25,148 bases of DNA. It comes from Hyphomicrobiaceae bacterium (GTDB taxonomy: Bacteria > Pseudomonadota > Alphaproteobacteria > Rhizobiales > Hyphomicrobiaceae). Each line of letters begins with the position of its first letter. The first letter of the stretch is position 1. Positions 1 through 7,989 of this stretch are shown one piece after another. The notes under the pieces were generated by a model. That model saw only the letters and a program-made list of their open reading frames with translations. It ran no database searches and was not told the DNA's origin. The stretch spans positions 1 to 25,148 of the forward strand of contig JAGRKR010000005.1 of assembly GCA_020442225.1 (NCBI GenBank). Reading direction: 5' to 3'. The translations under genes were made by a program, and so were the position numbers.

Positions 1-927
1 CGCTGCGTCTACTGCATGTCGGAGAACATGACGTTCCTGCCGAAGCGGGACCTGCTGACGCTCGAGGAGCTCGACAGGCTGTGCACCGCCTTCGTCGCCA
101 AGGGCGTGCGCAAGCTGCGCATCACCGGCGGTGAGCCGCTGGTCCGCAAGAACATTCTCTGGCTCTTCCGCGCGCTGGCCCGCCATCTCGAAACCGGAAT
201 GCTCGACGAAGTGACGGTGACCACGAACGGCAGCCAGCTCAAGCGCTACGCCGACGAGCTGAGGGCCGTGGGGGTGCGCCGCATCAACGTGTCGCTCGAC
301 ACGCTCGATCCCGACAAGTTCCGCGCCATCACCCGCTGGGGTGAGCTCGACACCGTCATGGAGGGCCTCGCCGCCGCGGACAAGGCTGGGCTCGCCGTCA
401 AGATCAACGCCGTGGCGCTCAAGGGCGTCAACGAGGACGAGATCGAGACGCTGCTGAAATTCGCGCATGGGCGTGGCTACGATCTCACCATCATCGAGAC
501 CATGCCGATGGGAGACATCGACGGCGATCGCACCGACCAGTACCTGCCGCTGTCGATCGTGCGCGCGCGGCTGATGGACCGCTTCACGCTCACCGATATC
601 CCCTACCGGACGGGCGGTCCCGCCCGCTATGTGGAGGTCGGCGAGACCGGCGGCCGGCTCGGCTTCATCACGCCGATGACCCACAATTTCTGCGAGAGCT
701 GCAACAGGGTGCGGCTGACCTGTACCGGCACGCTCTACATGTGCCTCGGCCAGGACGACGCCGCGGACCTGCGCAGCGTGCTGCGCGCTCATCCCAGCGA
801 CGACGCCCCCCTGCTCACAGCCATCGACGAGGCCATCGCGCGCAAGCCGAAGGGGCATGATTTCGTCATCGACCGCCGCACCAAGCGCCCCGCCGTCGCA
901 CGCCACATGTCCGTGACGGGGGGCTGA
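1..927 (+). CDS. moaA: GTP 3',8-cyclase MoaA (5'-truncated by window edge)
   Basis: This is a radical SAM enzyme that starts molybdenum cofactor synthesis by converting GTP to (8S)-3',8-cyclo-GTP, together with MoaC. The frame is open from base 1. The first residues, [10 protein letters not shown], are the last two Cys of the CxxxCxxC cluster motif; the first Cys and about 20-25 N-terminal residues lie outside the window. The SAM-binding ITGGEPLVR follows at 121-147. The C-terminal second 4Fe-4S site is visible as CESC then a third Cys 13 residues on (near 691-741). The protein ends in Gly-Gly (SVTGG), the conserved C-terminal tail needed by MoaA. About 308 residues are present, against roughly 330 for the family. 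The next gene starts directly after the stop codon, so the two are probably co-transcribed. Identification is firm. Confidence 0.96.
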   Translation, partial: RCVYCMSENMTFLPKRDLLTLEELDRLCTAFVAKGVRKLRITGGEPLVRKNILWLFRALARHLETGMLDEVTVTTNGSQLKRYADELRAVGVRRINVSLDTLDPDKFRAITRWGELDTVMEGLAAADKAGLAVKINAVALKGVNEDEIETLLKFAHGRGYDLTIIETMPMGDIDGDRTDQYLPLSIVRARLMDRFTLTDIPYRTGGPARYVEVGETGGRLGFITPMTHNFCESCNRVRLTCTGTLYMCLGQDDAADLRSVLRAHPSDDAPLLTAIDEAIARKPKGHDFVIDRRTKRPAVARHMSVTGG

Positions 928-1842
928 TTGTCCAAAGAGGGGGGCGGGGGAGCAACAGGCAGTCGCCTGACCGGTGCCGCTGGCGCGCCGCCGGACAATC
1001 TGAAGGGTATCTTCGCCATGCTCGTGGGCATGGCGTTCTGGGTGACCAATCATGCCCTCGTCAAGCTGGCCTCCGCCGAATTGCCCACCGGCGAGATCAT
1101 CGCGGTGCGCGGCGCCGTCTCGCTCGCGCTGATCTCGATCGTCGCCGTCGCAACGGGCACCATGCGTCCGGCGACGCTGCGGTTCTCGATACCCCTGGCG
1201 CTGCGGACCATCGCCGAGATCGGCGCCGTCGTCTTCATTCTGTGGGCGCTCTTCCGCATGCCGCTCGCCAATCTCACGGCGATCCTGCAGACCGTGCCGC
1301 TGGTCGCAATCGCCGCTTCCGCCCTCTTCCTCGGCGAACGGGTCGGGCCGTCCCGCTGGATCGCCACGATCGTAGGGCTGGCCGGCGTGTTGCTCATCAT
1401 CCGGCCGGGCACGGCGGCCTACGACTCCTCGGCGCTCATAGCCCTTGCCGCGGTATCGTTCGTGGCGCTGCGCGACGTGTCGACCAAGCTGATCGACCGG
1501 GCCGTGCCCACCGCCATGATCACGATCCTCGTGGCTTTGGCGGTGACGCTGACCGGCCTTGCCTTCCTGCCGTTCGAGACGTGGCTGTGGCCATCGGGGA
1601 AAACCTGGGTGTACCTCGTCGCCGCCGGAGCCTTCGTGGTGGCGGCCTATTACCTCATGGTCGTGGCGGTACGCCTCGGCGACGTGTCCGCCGTATCGCC
1701 CTTCCGCTATGCCAACGTCATCTGGGCGCTGCTCATCGGACTTGTGGTCTGGAACGAGTTTCCCGATGCCCTGGCGCTGGTCGGGACGGCCATCGTAATG
1801 GGCGCCGGGCTCTTCGCCACATGGCAGGAATCACGCCGCTAA
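928..1842 (+). CDS. EamA/DMT-family transporter (first of a tandem pair)
   Basis: Inner-membrane permease of the drug/metabolite transporter superfamily with two EamA repeats and about ten predicted TM helices in 304 residues. Visible family signatures are the LRTIAEIGAVVF region, PLANLTAILQTVPL, GVLLIIRPGTA at the end of the first repeat, and SPFRYANVIWALLIG in the second. The substrate cannot be predicted. The start is inferred as TTG at 928: the frame is closed just upstream by an in-frame TGA that is moaA's own stop, and the first ATG (1018) would delete the start of TM1. A G-rich stretch (916-923) can act as ribosome binding site. The N-terminal 25 residues before TM1 are Gly/Ala-rich. 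The neighbouring gene at 1860 is a paralogue. Confidence 0.88.
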   Translation: MSKEGGGGATGSRLTGAAGAPPDNLKGIFAMLVGMAFWVTNHALVKLASAELPTGEIIAVRGAVSLALISIVAVATGTMRPATLRFSIPLALRTIAEIGAVVFILWALFRMPLANLTAILQTVPLVAIAASALFLGERVGPSRWIATIVGLAGVLLIIRPGTAAYDSSALIALAAVSFVALRDVSTKLIDRAVPTAMITILVALAVTLTGLAFLPFETWLWPSGKTWVYLVAAGAFVVAAYYLMVVAVRLGDVSAVSPFRYANVIWALLIGLVVWNEFPDALALVGTAIVMGAGLFATWQESRR

Positions 1843-1859
1843 GCGGCCGGAGGCGAGAG

Positions 1860-2801
1860 ATGGCCGATCCCAGCGTCTCTCCCGCCCCTCGCCCGACGGC
1901 GCCGACGGCTGCCCCTGCCAGCGCCGACGAGATCGCAGCCGCCAACATGCGCGGCATCCTCGCGATGGTCGCCTCCATGGCCTGCTTCATCTGCTCGGAC
2001 ACACTGTCGAAGTCTGCGAGCCCCGACATCACGGCCGGCCAGATCATGGCCATCCGGGGCGTGTTCGCCACGGCCATTCTTGTGCCCATGGTACTGCTGA
2101 CGAGTGGCTTCAGCGCGATCTGGCGGCGCTTCTCGACGCCCTGGGCTCTGCGGACGGTCGGGGAGACCGGCGGCGCCATCTTCTTCCTGACGGGCCTCGT
2201 GCACCTGCCCATCGCCAACGTCACGGCCATCACCCAGACGGCGCCGCTGGTGCTGACGGCGGCTGGCGCTCTGCTGCTCGGCGAGCACGTCGGCTGGCGG
2301 CGCTGGCTCGCGACGCTTGCCGGCTTTCTCGGCGTCCTTCTGATCGTGCGCCCCGGCACCGCACACTTCTCCTGGTGGTCGATGAGCGTGCTGACCGCGG
2401 TGCTCTTCGTGTGCCTGCGCGATCTGGCGACCCGTCGCATCGCCACCGCCGTGCCCTCCATCCTGGTCACCTTCGTGACGGCGGCGGCCATCATGGTCGC
2501 GGGCTTTGCGCTCTACGGCATCGAGACGTGGCAGCCTCTGCCGACCCGGGCAATCGTGCATCTGGCCATCGCTGCGTTCTTCATCATCGGCGGCTACCAC
2601 TTCGCCATCGTCGCCATGCGGCACGGCGAGCTCGCCACCGTCGCCCCGTTCCGCTACTCGATCATCCTCTGGGCCCTGGTCATCGGCTATCTGGTCTTCG
2701 ACGAGGTGCCTGATGCGCTCGGTCTTGCGGGCATGCTCGTGGTGACGGGCGCGGGCGTCTATACTTTCCTCAGGGAGCAGCGTGCCCGCAGACGCGTGTG
2801 A
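1860..2801 (+). CDS. EamA/DMT-family transporter (second of a tandem pair)
   Basis: A 313-residue inner-membrane protein of the drug/metabolite transporter superfamily, with two EamA repeats and about ten TM helices. It aligns end to end with the preceding gene, sharing ALRT..E.G, LPIANVTAITQTAPL, GVLLIVRPGTA and APFRYSIILWALVIG, so the pair arose by tandem duplication. The ATG at 1860 is chosen because GGAGG at 1849-1853 sits 6 bases upstream; the frame is open further upstream only as a shadow of the first transporter. The N-terminus (residues 1-29) is Pro/Ala-rich and probably cytoplasmic. It lies 17 bp after the first transporter, which fits one operon. The two proteins could work as separate transporters or as a pair. 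The substrate is unknown. Confidence 0.9.
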   Translation: MADPSVSPAPRPTAPTAAPASADEIAAANMRGILAMVASMACFICSDTLSKSASPDITAGQIMAIRGVFATAILVPMVLLTSGFSAIWRRFSTPWALRTVGETGGAIFFLTGLVHLPIANVTAITQTAPLVLTAAGALLLGEHVGWRRWLATLAGFLGVLLIVRPGTAHFSWWSMSVLTAVLFVCLRDLATRRIATAVPSILVTFVTAAAIMVAGFALYGIETWQPLPTRAIVHLAIAAFFIIGGYHFAIVAMRHGELATVAPFRYSIILWALVIGYLVFDEVPDALGLAGMLVVTGAGVYTFLREQRARRRV

Positions 2802-2839
2802 CGCGCAGGCGGGCCGGAGACGGGAGCAGGAGCCGACCA

Positions 2840-3604
2840 ATGAAGCGAAACCTAATGAAGGAGAAGCTCGCCCGCGGCGAGCCGGCTCTCGGCGTCTCGC
2901 TGATGTTCCCCTCGCCGCAACTCGTCGAAATGGTGGGATATGCCGGCTTCGACTGGGTCCTGATCGATTGCGAGCACGGCTCCATCGGCCCAGCCGATAT
3001 CGAGGTGATGGCCATGGCAGCCGACGCCGTGGGCATCACCCCCATCGCCCGACCGCGCTCGAACCGCGCGCAGGAGATCACCGCCGTCATGGACCGCGGC
3101 GTCATGGGCGTGCAGGTGCCGCACGTCACCAGCGCCGAAGACGCCCGCCGCGCCGTGGCGGCCGTCAAGTTCGGGCCGGGATCGGGCCGTGGCCTCGCCG
3201 CGGGCACGCGCCCCGACCGCTGGGGCCTCGGCGGCAAGATGGCAGACTTCGCCAAAGCCGCCAACGCGCAGAGCCTCGTTTGCGTGCAGCTCGAGGACCC
3301 CGAAGCCATTGCCAATGTCGACGAGATCCTCGCCGTCGAGGGCATCGACGTGTTCTTCATCGGCCCATCGGATCTCTCCCAGGCCATGGGCCATCCCGGC
3401 AACCCGAAGGCGCCCGAGGTCGCGGCCGCGATCGCCACGACGCTGGCGACCATAACGGCCCGCGGACGCACGGCCGGCTTCCCGGCAGCGACGGACAACG
3501 TGGAGGACGTGCTGCGGTCAGGCGCGCGCTACATCTATACGCACGCCCCGAAACTCATTGGCGCGGGTGCCAAGGCCTTCCTCGGCGCGGCCGGCCGAGG
3601 CTAG
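2840..3604 (+). CDS. HpcH/HpaI-family class II aldolase
   Basis: A 254-residue metal-dependent TIM-barrel aldolase of the group that contains 4-hydroxy-2-oxoheptanedioate aldolase (HpaI) and 2-dehydro-3-deoxyglucarate aldolase (GarL). Residues matching the known active site can be seen: His46 in DCEHGS, Arg71 in RPRSN, and the metal ligands Glu152 (VQLEDPEA) and Asp178 (FIGPSDLS). Such enzymes cleave 4-hydroxy-2-oxo acids to pyruvate (or a related keto acid) and an aldehyde. Length is close to the usual 250-260. The start at 2840 follows AGGAG at 2828-2832 with 7 bases of spacing; an open extension to 2798 overlaps the transporter stop and is not needed. The gene is 38 bp after the transporter and may share its transcript. 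No other gene of homoprotocatechuate or glucarate catabolism is nearby, so the exact substrate is open. Confidence 0.92.
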   Translation: MKRNLMKEKLARGEPALGVSLMFPSPQLVEMVGYAGFDWVLIDCEHGSIGPADIEVMAMAADAVGITPIARPRSNRAQEITAVMDRGVMGVQVPHVTSAEDARRAVAAVKFGPGSGRGLAAGTRPDRWGLGGKMADFAKAANAQSLVCVQLEDPEAIANVDEILAVEGIDVFFIGPSDLSQAMGHPGNPKAPEVAAAIATTLATITARGRTAGFPAATDNVEDVLRSGARYIYTHAPKLIGAGAKAFLGAAGRG

Positions 3605-3618
3605 CGCCGACGTAGCGA

Positions 3619-4590
3619 TCAGCGTGCCGCGGCGGGAGCACGCGAGATGCGCACGCCGAGCCCGCCGACGACCTGATGGCTCGCGAGGTTGGTCCAGAGG
3701 TAGCCACCGACCGGCGCCTTGCCCGACCACCACCGCTTGAACTGGCGCCACAGATCACCCGGCAGATAGTCGCCGTCGGCGTCCGTCAGCGGCACCTCAT
3801 AGCGGGCGATCGAGAACTTGTACTCGAAGAAGTACGAGATCCCCGGCACGCGCAGCTCGATGCCGACCAGCGCCTGCAGGACCGGTCCGGTGTACTGATA
3901 CTCGTAGGTGCGGATGCGCGTATCTTTCCGCTGGACCTCAGAGTGCGGCAGCGAGACGCCCGCGCCCAGGCCGACATAGGGCGAGACGCGCGCATGCAGG
4001 TTCGGCAGGCGATAGAGCCCGTTGAGTGTCAGCATGTTGTGGCCATGCGTGAACTCGAGGCGGCGCAGATGATCGCCGATCTTCGTGCGCGCCGGCACCG
4101 GCTTGCCGGCGATGGTGCCCGTTGCCGCAAGCGTCTCGTCGAGATAGGCGAGCGCCTTGGAGTGGGTGAAATCCACCATGGTGCCGAAGGGCGTGCGCCG
4201 CGACCACACCGCCACCCGCGCACCGTAGTAGAGCGGATGCTTGAAGGGCTCGCCGTACCAGCCGACGTCCTTGAACGTCACGTCGGTATTGCCGGGCGCC
4301 TTCAGCCTGACGTCGCTGCGATGATGGTAGGGTGCGCCGACATAGGCGCCGAGGAAGACGTCGCCGCGCGGCGCCACGGCCGCCCCGGCCGGAACCGGCG
4401 CAACGGCCAGCCGATCCGTCTCCGCGCCCTGTCTCGGATCGTCGGCCGGCATGGCCGCCAGCACGGCAGCAACGAGCAGCAGCGCCGCCAGCGGCGACGC
4501 CCATCGCTCGATACGCCATGGGCGCCGAGGCCGGTCGCTGCCGGCGACGTCAACGCGCTGAGCCCAGGTTCTGGCTCCGAATACGGCCAT
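3619..4590 (-). CDS. Outer-membrane beta-barrel protein, possibly lipid A oxidase (LpxQ)-like
   Basis: A 323-residue exported protein (329 if the GTG at 4608 is used). I prefer the ATG at 4590 because GGGGGA lies just upstream. A hydrophobic segment (about residues 32-47) after a long basic n-region looks like a signal peptide. The mature part is rich in alternating aromatic/hydrophobic strands, for example DVFLGAYVGAPYHH, YYGARVAVW, YVGLGAGVSL, LQALVGIELRV and a terminal strand QVVGGLGVRIS, which fits an 8-stranded barrel. The pattern SDVRLKAPGNTDVTFKDV, then a YYGAR strand, recalls proteins annotated as lipid A oxidase in rhizobia, which convert lipid A glucosamine to 2-aminogluconate. That assignment is from memory of the family and is uncertain; the barrel assignment is stronger. 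It is the last gene of the envelope cluster and converges on the aldolase 14 bp away. Confidence 0.72.
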   Translation of the reverse strand: MAVFGARTWAQRVDVAGSDRPRRPWRIERWASPLAALLLVAAVLAAMPADDPRQGAETDRLAVAPVPAGAAVAPRGDVFLGAYVGAPYHHRSDVRLKAPGNTDVTFKDVGWYGEPFKHPLYYGARVAVWSRRTPFGTMVDFTHSKALAYLDETLAATGTIAGKPVPARTKIGDHLRRLEFTHGHNMLTLNGLYRLPNLHARVSPYVGLGAGVSLPHSEVQRKDTRIRTYEYQYTGPVLQALVGIELRVPGISYFFEYKFSIARYEVPLTDADGDYLPGDLWRQFKRWWSGKAPVGGYLWTNLASHQVVGGLGVRISRAPAAAR

Positions 4591-4689
4591 GCGATCCCCC
4601 GATGCCACGGTCCGCCCGGGCTGCGCATGCCGGGCCTCCGGATTGAGCGGTCACTCTACAGACCCGGCGCGGCGACCAAAACGCCCTTG

Positions 4690-4708
4690 TTCGTCGCACC
4701 TCGACGAA
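4690..4708 (-). terminator. Hairpin just after the esterase stop; weak terminator or attenuator
   Basis: A perfect 7-bp inverted repeat TTCGTCG / CGACGAA with a 5-base loop begins two bases downstream of the esterase stop codon (minus strand). The run of four T follows only after about eight further bases (GCGTTTT), so it is not a textbook intrinsic terminator. It could reduce read-through into the beta-barrel gene. Confidence 0.35.
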
Positions 4709-4710
4709 AT

Positions 4711-5838
4711 TCACGGCTTCCCGTCGGCGCGCTCGGCCAGCCGCTGCACCATCCCGTGCAAGGCCGCGATCTGCACGGCCGTCTTCGCCAGATACTCCGT
4801 CCCCGTATATCCCCACCAATCCCAGCAGCCATAGGGGTTGACGCGGCTCGGCTTGACTTGCGGAAACAGCAGGACGAGCCGGTTGGTATCCGCCCATCTG
4901 GCAAAGCCCGTCGTGGTGGTGAAGGCGTCGCCGATCGTGTGCCGGCTCTGTCCACAGCCATGCAGAACGATGTGCACCCGGCAGCCCGCCTCTGTCCGGC
5001 AGCTCTGCGGAACATACAGCAGGCCGACGTCGGCCAGGCCATGCCCGTCGCGATCCCCCACGTGCGCGCGCTGATCGAACGTCTCGTAGGCCCCGCCGGC
5101 AATCGTCGACGGCGGCGCGAGCGGACCGAGCAGATGCGCCAGCACCGCGCCGGCCTGATCGTAGCCACAGGCCGCGATATAGGGCTCGGCCGTCGCCTCG
5201 CAGGCGCTGCCGTCCTTTTCCGTGACGAAAGCGTGGCCGGCAGGCACGCCCGTGACAAAGGCGATGGCTTCGGCGGCGACGCCGAGCCGCCGGTACAGCT
5301 CGCCTGCGGCGGCGACCGTCTCGCGCACGACCACACGATCTCGGCCGCCGGAAAAGAGATAGATGCGGGCCCGCGCCAGACCTTGCAGATCGTCGATCTG
5401 TCCCGCCGCCGCCAGGGCCCGCGCCCGCGCCGCCAGCCGCTCCAGGTCGGGGATGCCGAGGTGCGTCAGCTTGTGCTGCATGCAGCCTGCGACGGCCTGC
5501 TGGATGATCAGGTAGGCATCGAGCGGCCGCGCCACGCCGGTGGTGGCGAGACTTTCCGCGCACCCCCACGGCCCGCCCGCGACGAGCGCCACGCCGGTGA
5601 TCCGGCGGGAGTGGGCGAGATGAAGTTGGCTCGCCATGTAGGCCCCGGACGAGAGCCCGCTCACGGAGACGCCGTCGCGCGACGTGGCGAGCGCCGGCAG
5701 GCGCGCGGCGCGCTCACGGCACGCGGCGAGCGCGCCGGCCAGGAGTAGCACGAGGGGGGCGAGCAGCAGCGCCGTGGCGAGTCGCGAGCGCCGAACGCGA
5801 CACCTCGGCGAAGGCTCAGCGCAGGCGGATGGTGACAC
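4711..5838 (-). CDS. PHB depolymerase-family esterase (type 2 catalytic domain), predicted lipoprotein
   Basis: A 375-residue alpha/beta-hydrolase of the extracellular poly(3-hydroxybutyrate) depolymerase family with the circularly permuted (type 2) order, in which the lipase box comes first. Visible residues: GLSSG with nucleophile Ser63, Asp167 in SGGRD, His202 in PAGHAF, and the oxyanion-hole-like VLHGCGQ near 291-297. The Trp-rich CWDWWGYTG near the C-terminus is typical of the family. Residues 16-40 form a basic n-region, a hydrophobic core and LAAC, a good lipobox with Cys40, so the enzyme is predicted to be lipid-anchored. The only start available is GTG at 5838, which overlaps the end of pbpC by 23 bp and lacks a clear Shine-Dalgarno sequence, suggesting translational coupling. 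No PHB granule genes are nearby, so the natural substrate may be another ester. Confidence 0.86.
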   Translation of the reverse strand: MSPSACAEPSPRCRVRRSRLATALLLAPLVLLLAGALAACRERAARLPALATSRDGVSVSGLSSGAYMASQLHLAHSRRITGVALVAGGPWGCAESLATTGVARPLDAYLIIQQAVAGCMQHKLTHLGIPDLERLAARARALAAAGQIDDLQGLARARIYLFSGGRDRVVVRETVAAAGELYRRLGVAAEAIAFVTGVPAGHAFVTEKDGSACEATAEPYIAACGYDQAGAVLAHLLGPLAPPSTIAGGAYETFDQRAHVGDRDGHGLADVGLLYVPQSCRTEAGCRVHIVLHGCGQSRHTIGDAFTTTTGFARWADTNRLVLLFPQVKPSRVNPYGCWDWWGYTGTEYLAKTAVQIAALHGMVQRLAERADGKP

Positions 5839-7972
5839 GGTCGCTCAGCCCGTTGGCGTCGATCACCGTCAGGCGCGCGAAGCCGCGGCCCGTCGGCTGC
5901 CATTCCACGTCGCGGCGATGCGGCGCCGAATTGATCGGCTGGCCGTCGATCAGCCAGCGCAGGGGCAGGGTGCCACCCTCGGCCTTGAGGATGACCGGGG
6001 CCGCGTCCGCACCCGTCTCGACTTCCACCTCGGCGCGATCCGGCGGGAAGGCGATCTGCAGCGGCGAGACGAGGAATGGCCCGGCCGCATCGCGTCCGCG
6101 CTCGAAGCGGCGGAGCGGCGGCGGCAGATCGGCACCGCGCGCAACGATGACGCCGCGCGGTCGCGTCGGCAGGGGTGCGCGGCGCTCCGCCGCGCGAGCG
6201 AAGGCGTCGAACAGCAGCGGCGCGGCCGACGTCCGTCCGGAGAGCCCCGGCGTCGAGCTGCCATCCGGCCGGCCGACCCAGGCGACGATGGTATGGCGTC
6301 CGTCGAAGCCCGCCGCCCAGGCATCGCGGTAGCCGTAGGAGGTGCCGGTCTTGTAGGCGATCCGGCCGGAACGGGCGCTTGCCGGCGGCGGCGCGTCCTT
6401 CAGGATGTCCGTCACATACCAGGCGGCGCGGTGACTGAGGAGACGGCGGCGCACGAGCTCGACCATCGGCAAGGGCGCGCGGCGCCGCGGCGACGCTGCC
6501 AGGAGGTGGCGCAGCTCGACCGGATCGCCGCGCGAGGCGAGGCTGGCATAGAGCGTGGCAAGATCGCTCATCCTGAGGCCGATGCCGCCGAGAGCTATCG
6601 CCAGGGACGGCTCCGCGTCGGCCGGCAGCGCGGCGAGCGTTCCGAGCCGGCGCAGGCGGCCGACGAGGCGCCCGGGTCCGACCGCATCGAGCAGCTTCAC
6701 GGCGGGAATGTTGAGCGAGCCCGCCAGCGCCGCGCGGATCGTCACCGTGCCGTGAAAATCGTCGTCGAAGTTCCGCGGCGCATAGGTCCCGAAGCGAACC
6801 GGGCGGTCCTCGATCAACGTCTCGGGATGCGCCAGCCCCGCCTCGAAGGCCAGGCCGTAGACGAAGGGCTTCAAGGTGGAGCCGGGCGAGCGCACGGCCT
6901 GCACCATGTCGATGGCGCCGAGGCGCGCCTCGTCGAGGTAGTCGGCCGAGCCGACATAGGCCAGGATCTCGCCGCTCTCGTGCGCCACTGCGAGAAGCGC
7001 CGCCGACAGCTTGCTGCCCTGGGCGCGGGCGTGATCCCTGGCGAGCTGCTCGAGGCTCTGCTGGAGATCGCGGTCGATGGTCAGACGATGAACGGTGCGT
7101 TGCGGACGCCGCAGGATCTCTGCCTCGGCGAGATGCGGCGCCAACAGCGGAAAGGCCCGGCGAATGCCCGCGACATGCTCGTTCTTGGCTCGCTTGGCCT
7201 CGACGGCCGTGATGACGCCGCGCGCCACCATGCGGTCGAGCACGCGGTCACGCGCACGCCGGGCGCGCTCGGCGCTGCGATCCGGACGCCGGCTCTCGGG
7301 CGACTGCGGCAGGGCGACCAGCAGCGCCGCCTCGCCGATGGAGAGGCGACGGGGCTCCTTGCCGAAGTAGGCGAGCGAGGCCGCGCGAACGCCTTCCAGA
7401 TTGCCTCCGAACGGCGCATGCTGGAGATAGAGACGGAGAATGTCGGTCTTGGACAGCCGCTGCTCGAGCGCGCGTGCGGACAGCATCTGCGCGATCTTGC
7501 CGGTCAGGCTGCGCTCGTGACGGCCGTCGAGCAGCCGTGCGAGCTGCATGGTCAGGGTCGAGCTGCCGGAGACCACTCGCACATTGGCGACGAGCTGGTA
7601 GGCCGCCCGCATCACCGCCACGGCATCGACGCCGCCGTGGCGATAGAACCGGCGGTCCTCGTAGGCAAGCAGCATGGCCAGATAGCGCGGATCGACCTCG
7701 CCGACGGCGACCGGCAGGCGCCAGCGGCCATTCTCGGAGGTGAAGGCGCGGAGCAGCCGCCCCTTGCGGTCGAGCACGGTGACGGAGACGCTCTCTGCCG
7801 CGGCGAGATCGAGCGGTGGCAGGCTGCGTGCAGCCCGATAGGTCACGGTCGCGAGCGCAAGGCAAGCGGCGACGGTCAGGGCGAGCCCTGTCCAGAGTGT
7901 GCCGCGGAGTAGGGTTCTCGCCCTTGGTGCTCCGCGGCACGTTGCCGTCCCACCTCTACCCTCGGACCGCAT
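5816..7972 (-). CDS. pbpC: Penicillin-binding protein 1C (glycosyltransferase/transpeptidase)
   Basis: A 718-residue class A penicillin-binding protein of the PBP1C type. Order of parts: cytoplasmic basic tail, one TM anchor (about 26-44), GT51 glycosyltransferase with catalytic Glu105 in YEDRRFYRHGGVD and GSSTLTMQLAR, transpeptidase with SxxK (Ser365-TLK), SLN at 419-421 and KTGTS at 541-545, and a C-terminal BiPBP_C-like beta domain (about 620-718) ending DRVTIRLR. The protein acts in the periplasm, polymerising and possibly cross-linking peptidoglycan; in E. coli PBP1C is mainly a glycosyltransferase. Length is slightly below the 770 of E. coli. It starts 17 bp after the alpha-2-macroglobulin gene, the classical yfhM-pbpC arrangement, and its 3' end overlaps the next gene. 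Confidence 0.96.
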   Translation of the reverse strand: MRSEGRGGTATCRGAPRARTLLRGTLWTGLALTVAACLALATVTYRAARSLPPLDLAAAESVSVTVLDRKGRLLRAFTSENGRWRLPVAVGEVDPRYLAMLLAYEDRRFYRHGGVDAVAVMRAAYQLVANVRVVSGSSTLTMQLARLLDGRHERSLTGKIAQMLSARALEQRLSKTDILRLYLQHAPFGGNLEGVRAASLAYFGKEPRRLSIGEAALLVALPQSPESRRPDRSAERARRARDRVLDRMVARGVITAVEAKRAKNEHVAGIRRAFPLLAPHLAEAEILRRPQRTVHRLTIDRDLQQSLEQLARDHARAQGSKLSAALLAVAHESGEILAYVGSADYLDEARLGAIDMVQAVRSPGSTLKPFVYGLAFEAGLAHPETLIEDRPVRFGTYAPRNFDDDFHGTVTIRAALAGSLNIPAVKLLDAVGPGRLVGRLRRLGTLAALPADAEPSLAIALGGIGLRMSDLATLYASLASRGDPVELRHLLAASPRRRAPLPMVELVRRRLLSHRAAWYVTDILKDAPPPASARSGRIAYKTGTSYGYRDAWAAGFDGRHTIVAWVGRPDGSSTPGLSGRTSAAPLLFDAFARAAERRAPLPTRPRGVIVARGADLPPPLRRFERGRDAAGPFLVSPLQIAFPPDRAEVEVETGADAAPVILKAEGGTLPLRWLIDGQPINSAPHRRDVEWQPTGRGFARLTVIDANGLSDRVTIRLR

Positions 7973-7989
7973 GGCTCGTCATCCCCACC

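Noticed and set aside
1242..1859. Upstream extension of the second transporter
   Set aside because: It runs through the first transporter in another frame; GGAGG and the ATG at 1860 give a normal start.
3676..7912. Long plus-strand open frames opposite the barrel, esterase and pbpC genes
   Set aside because: Low-complexity Arg-rich translations with no domains; they are antisense shadows of well-recognised genes.
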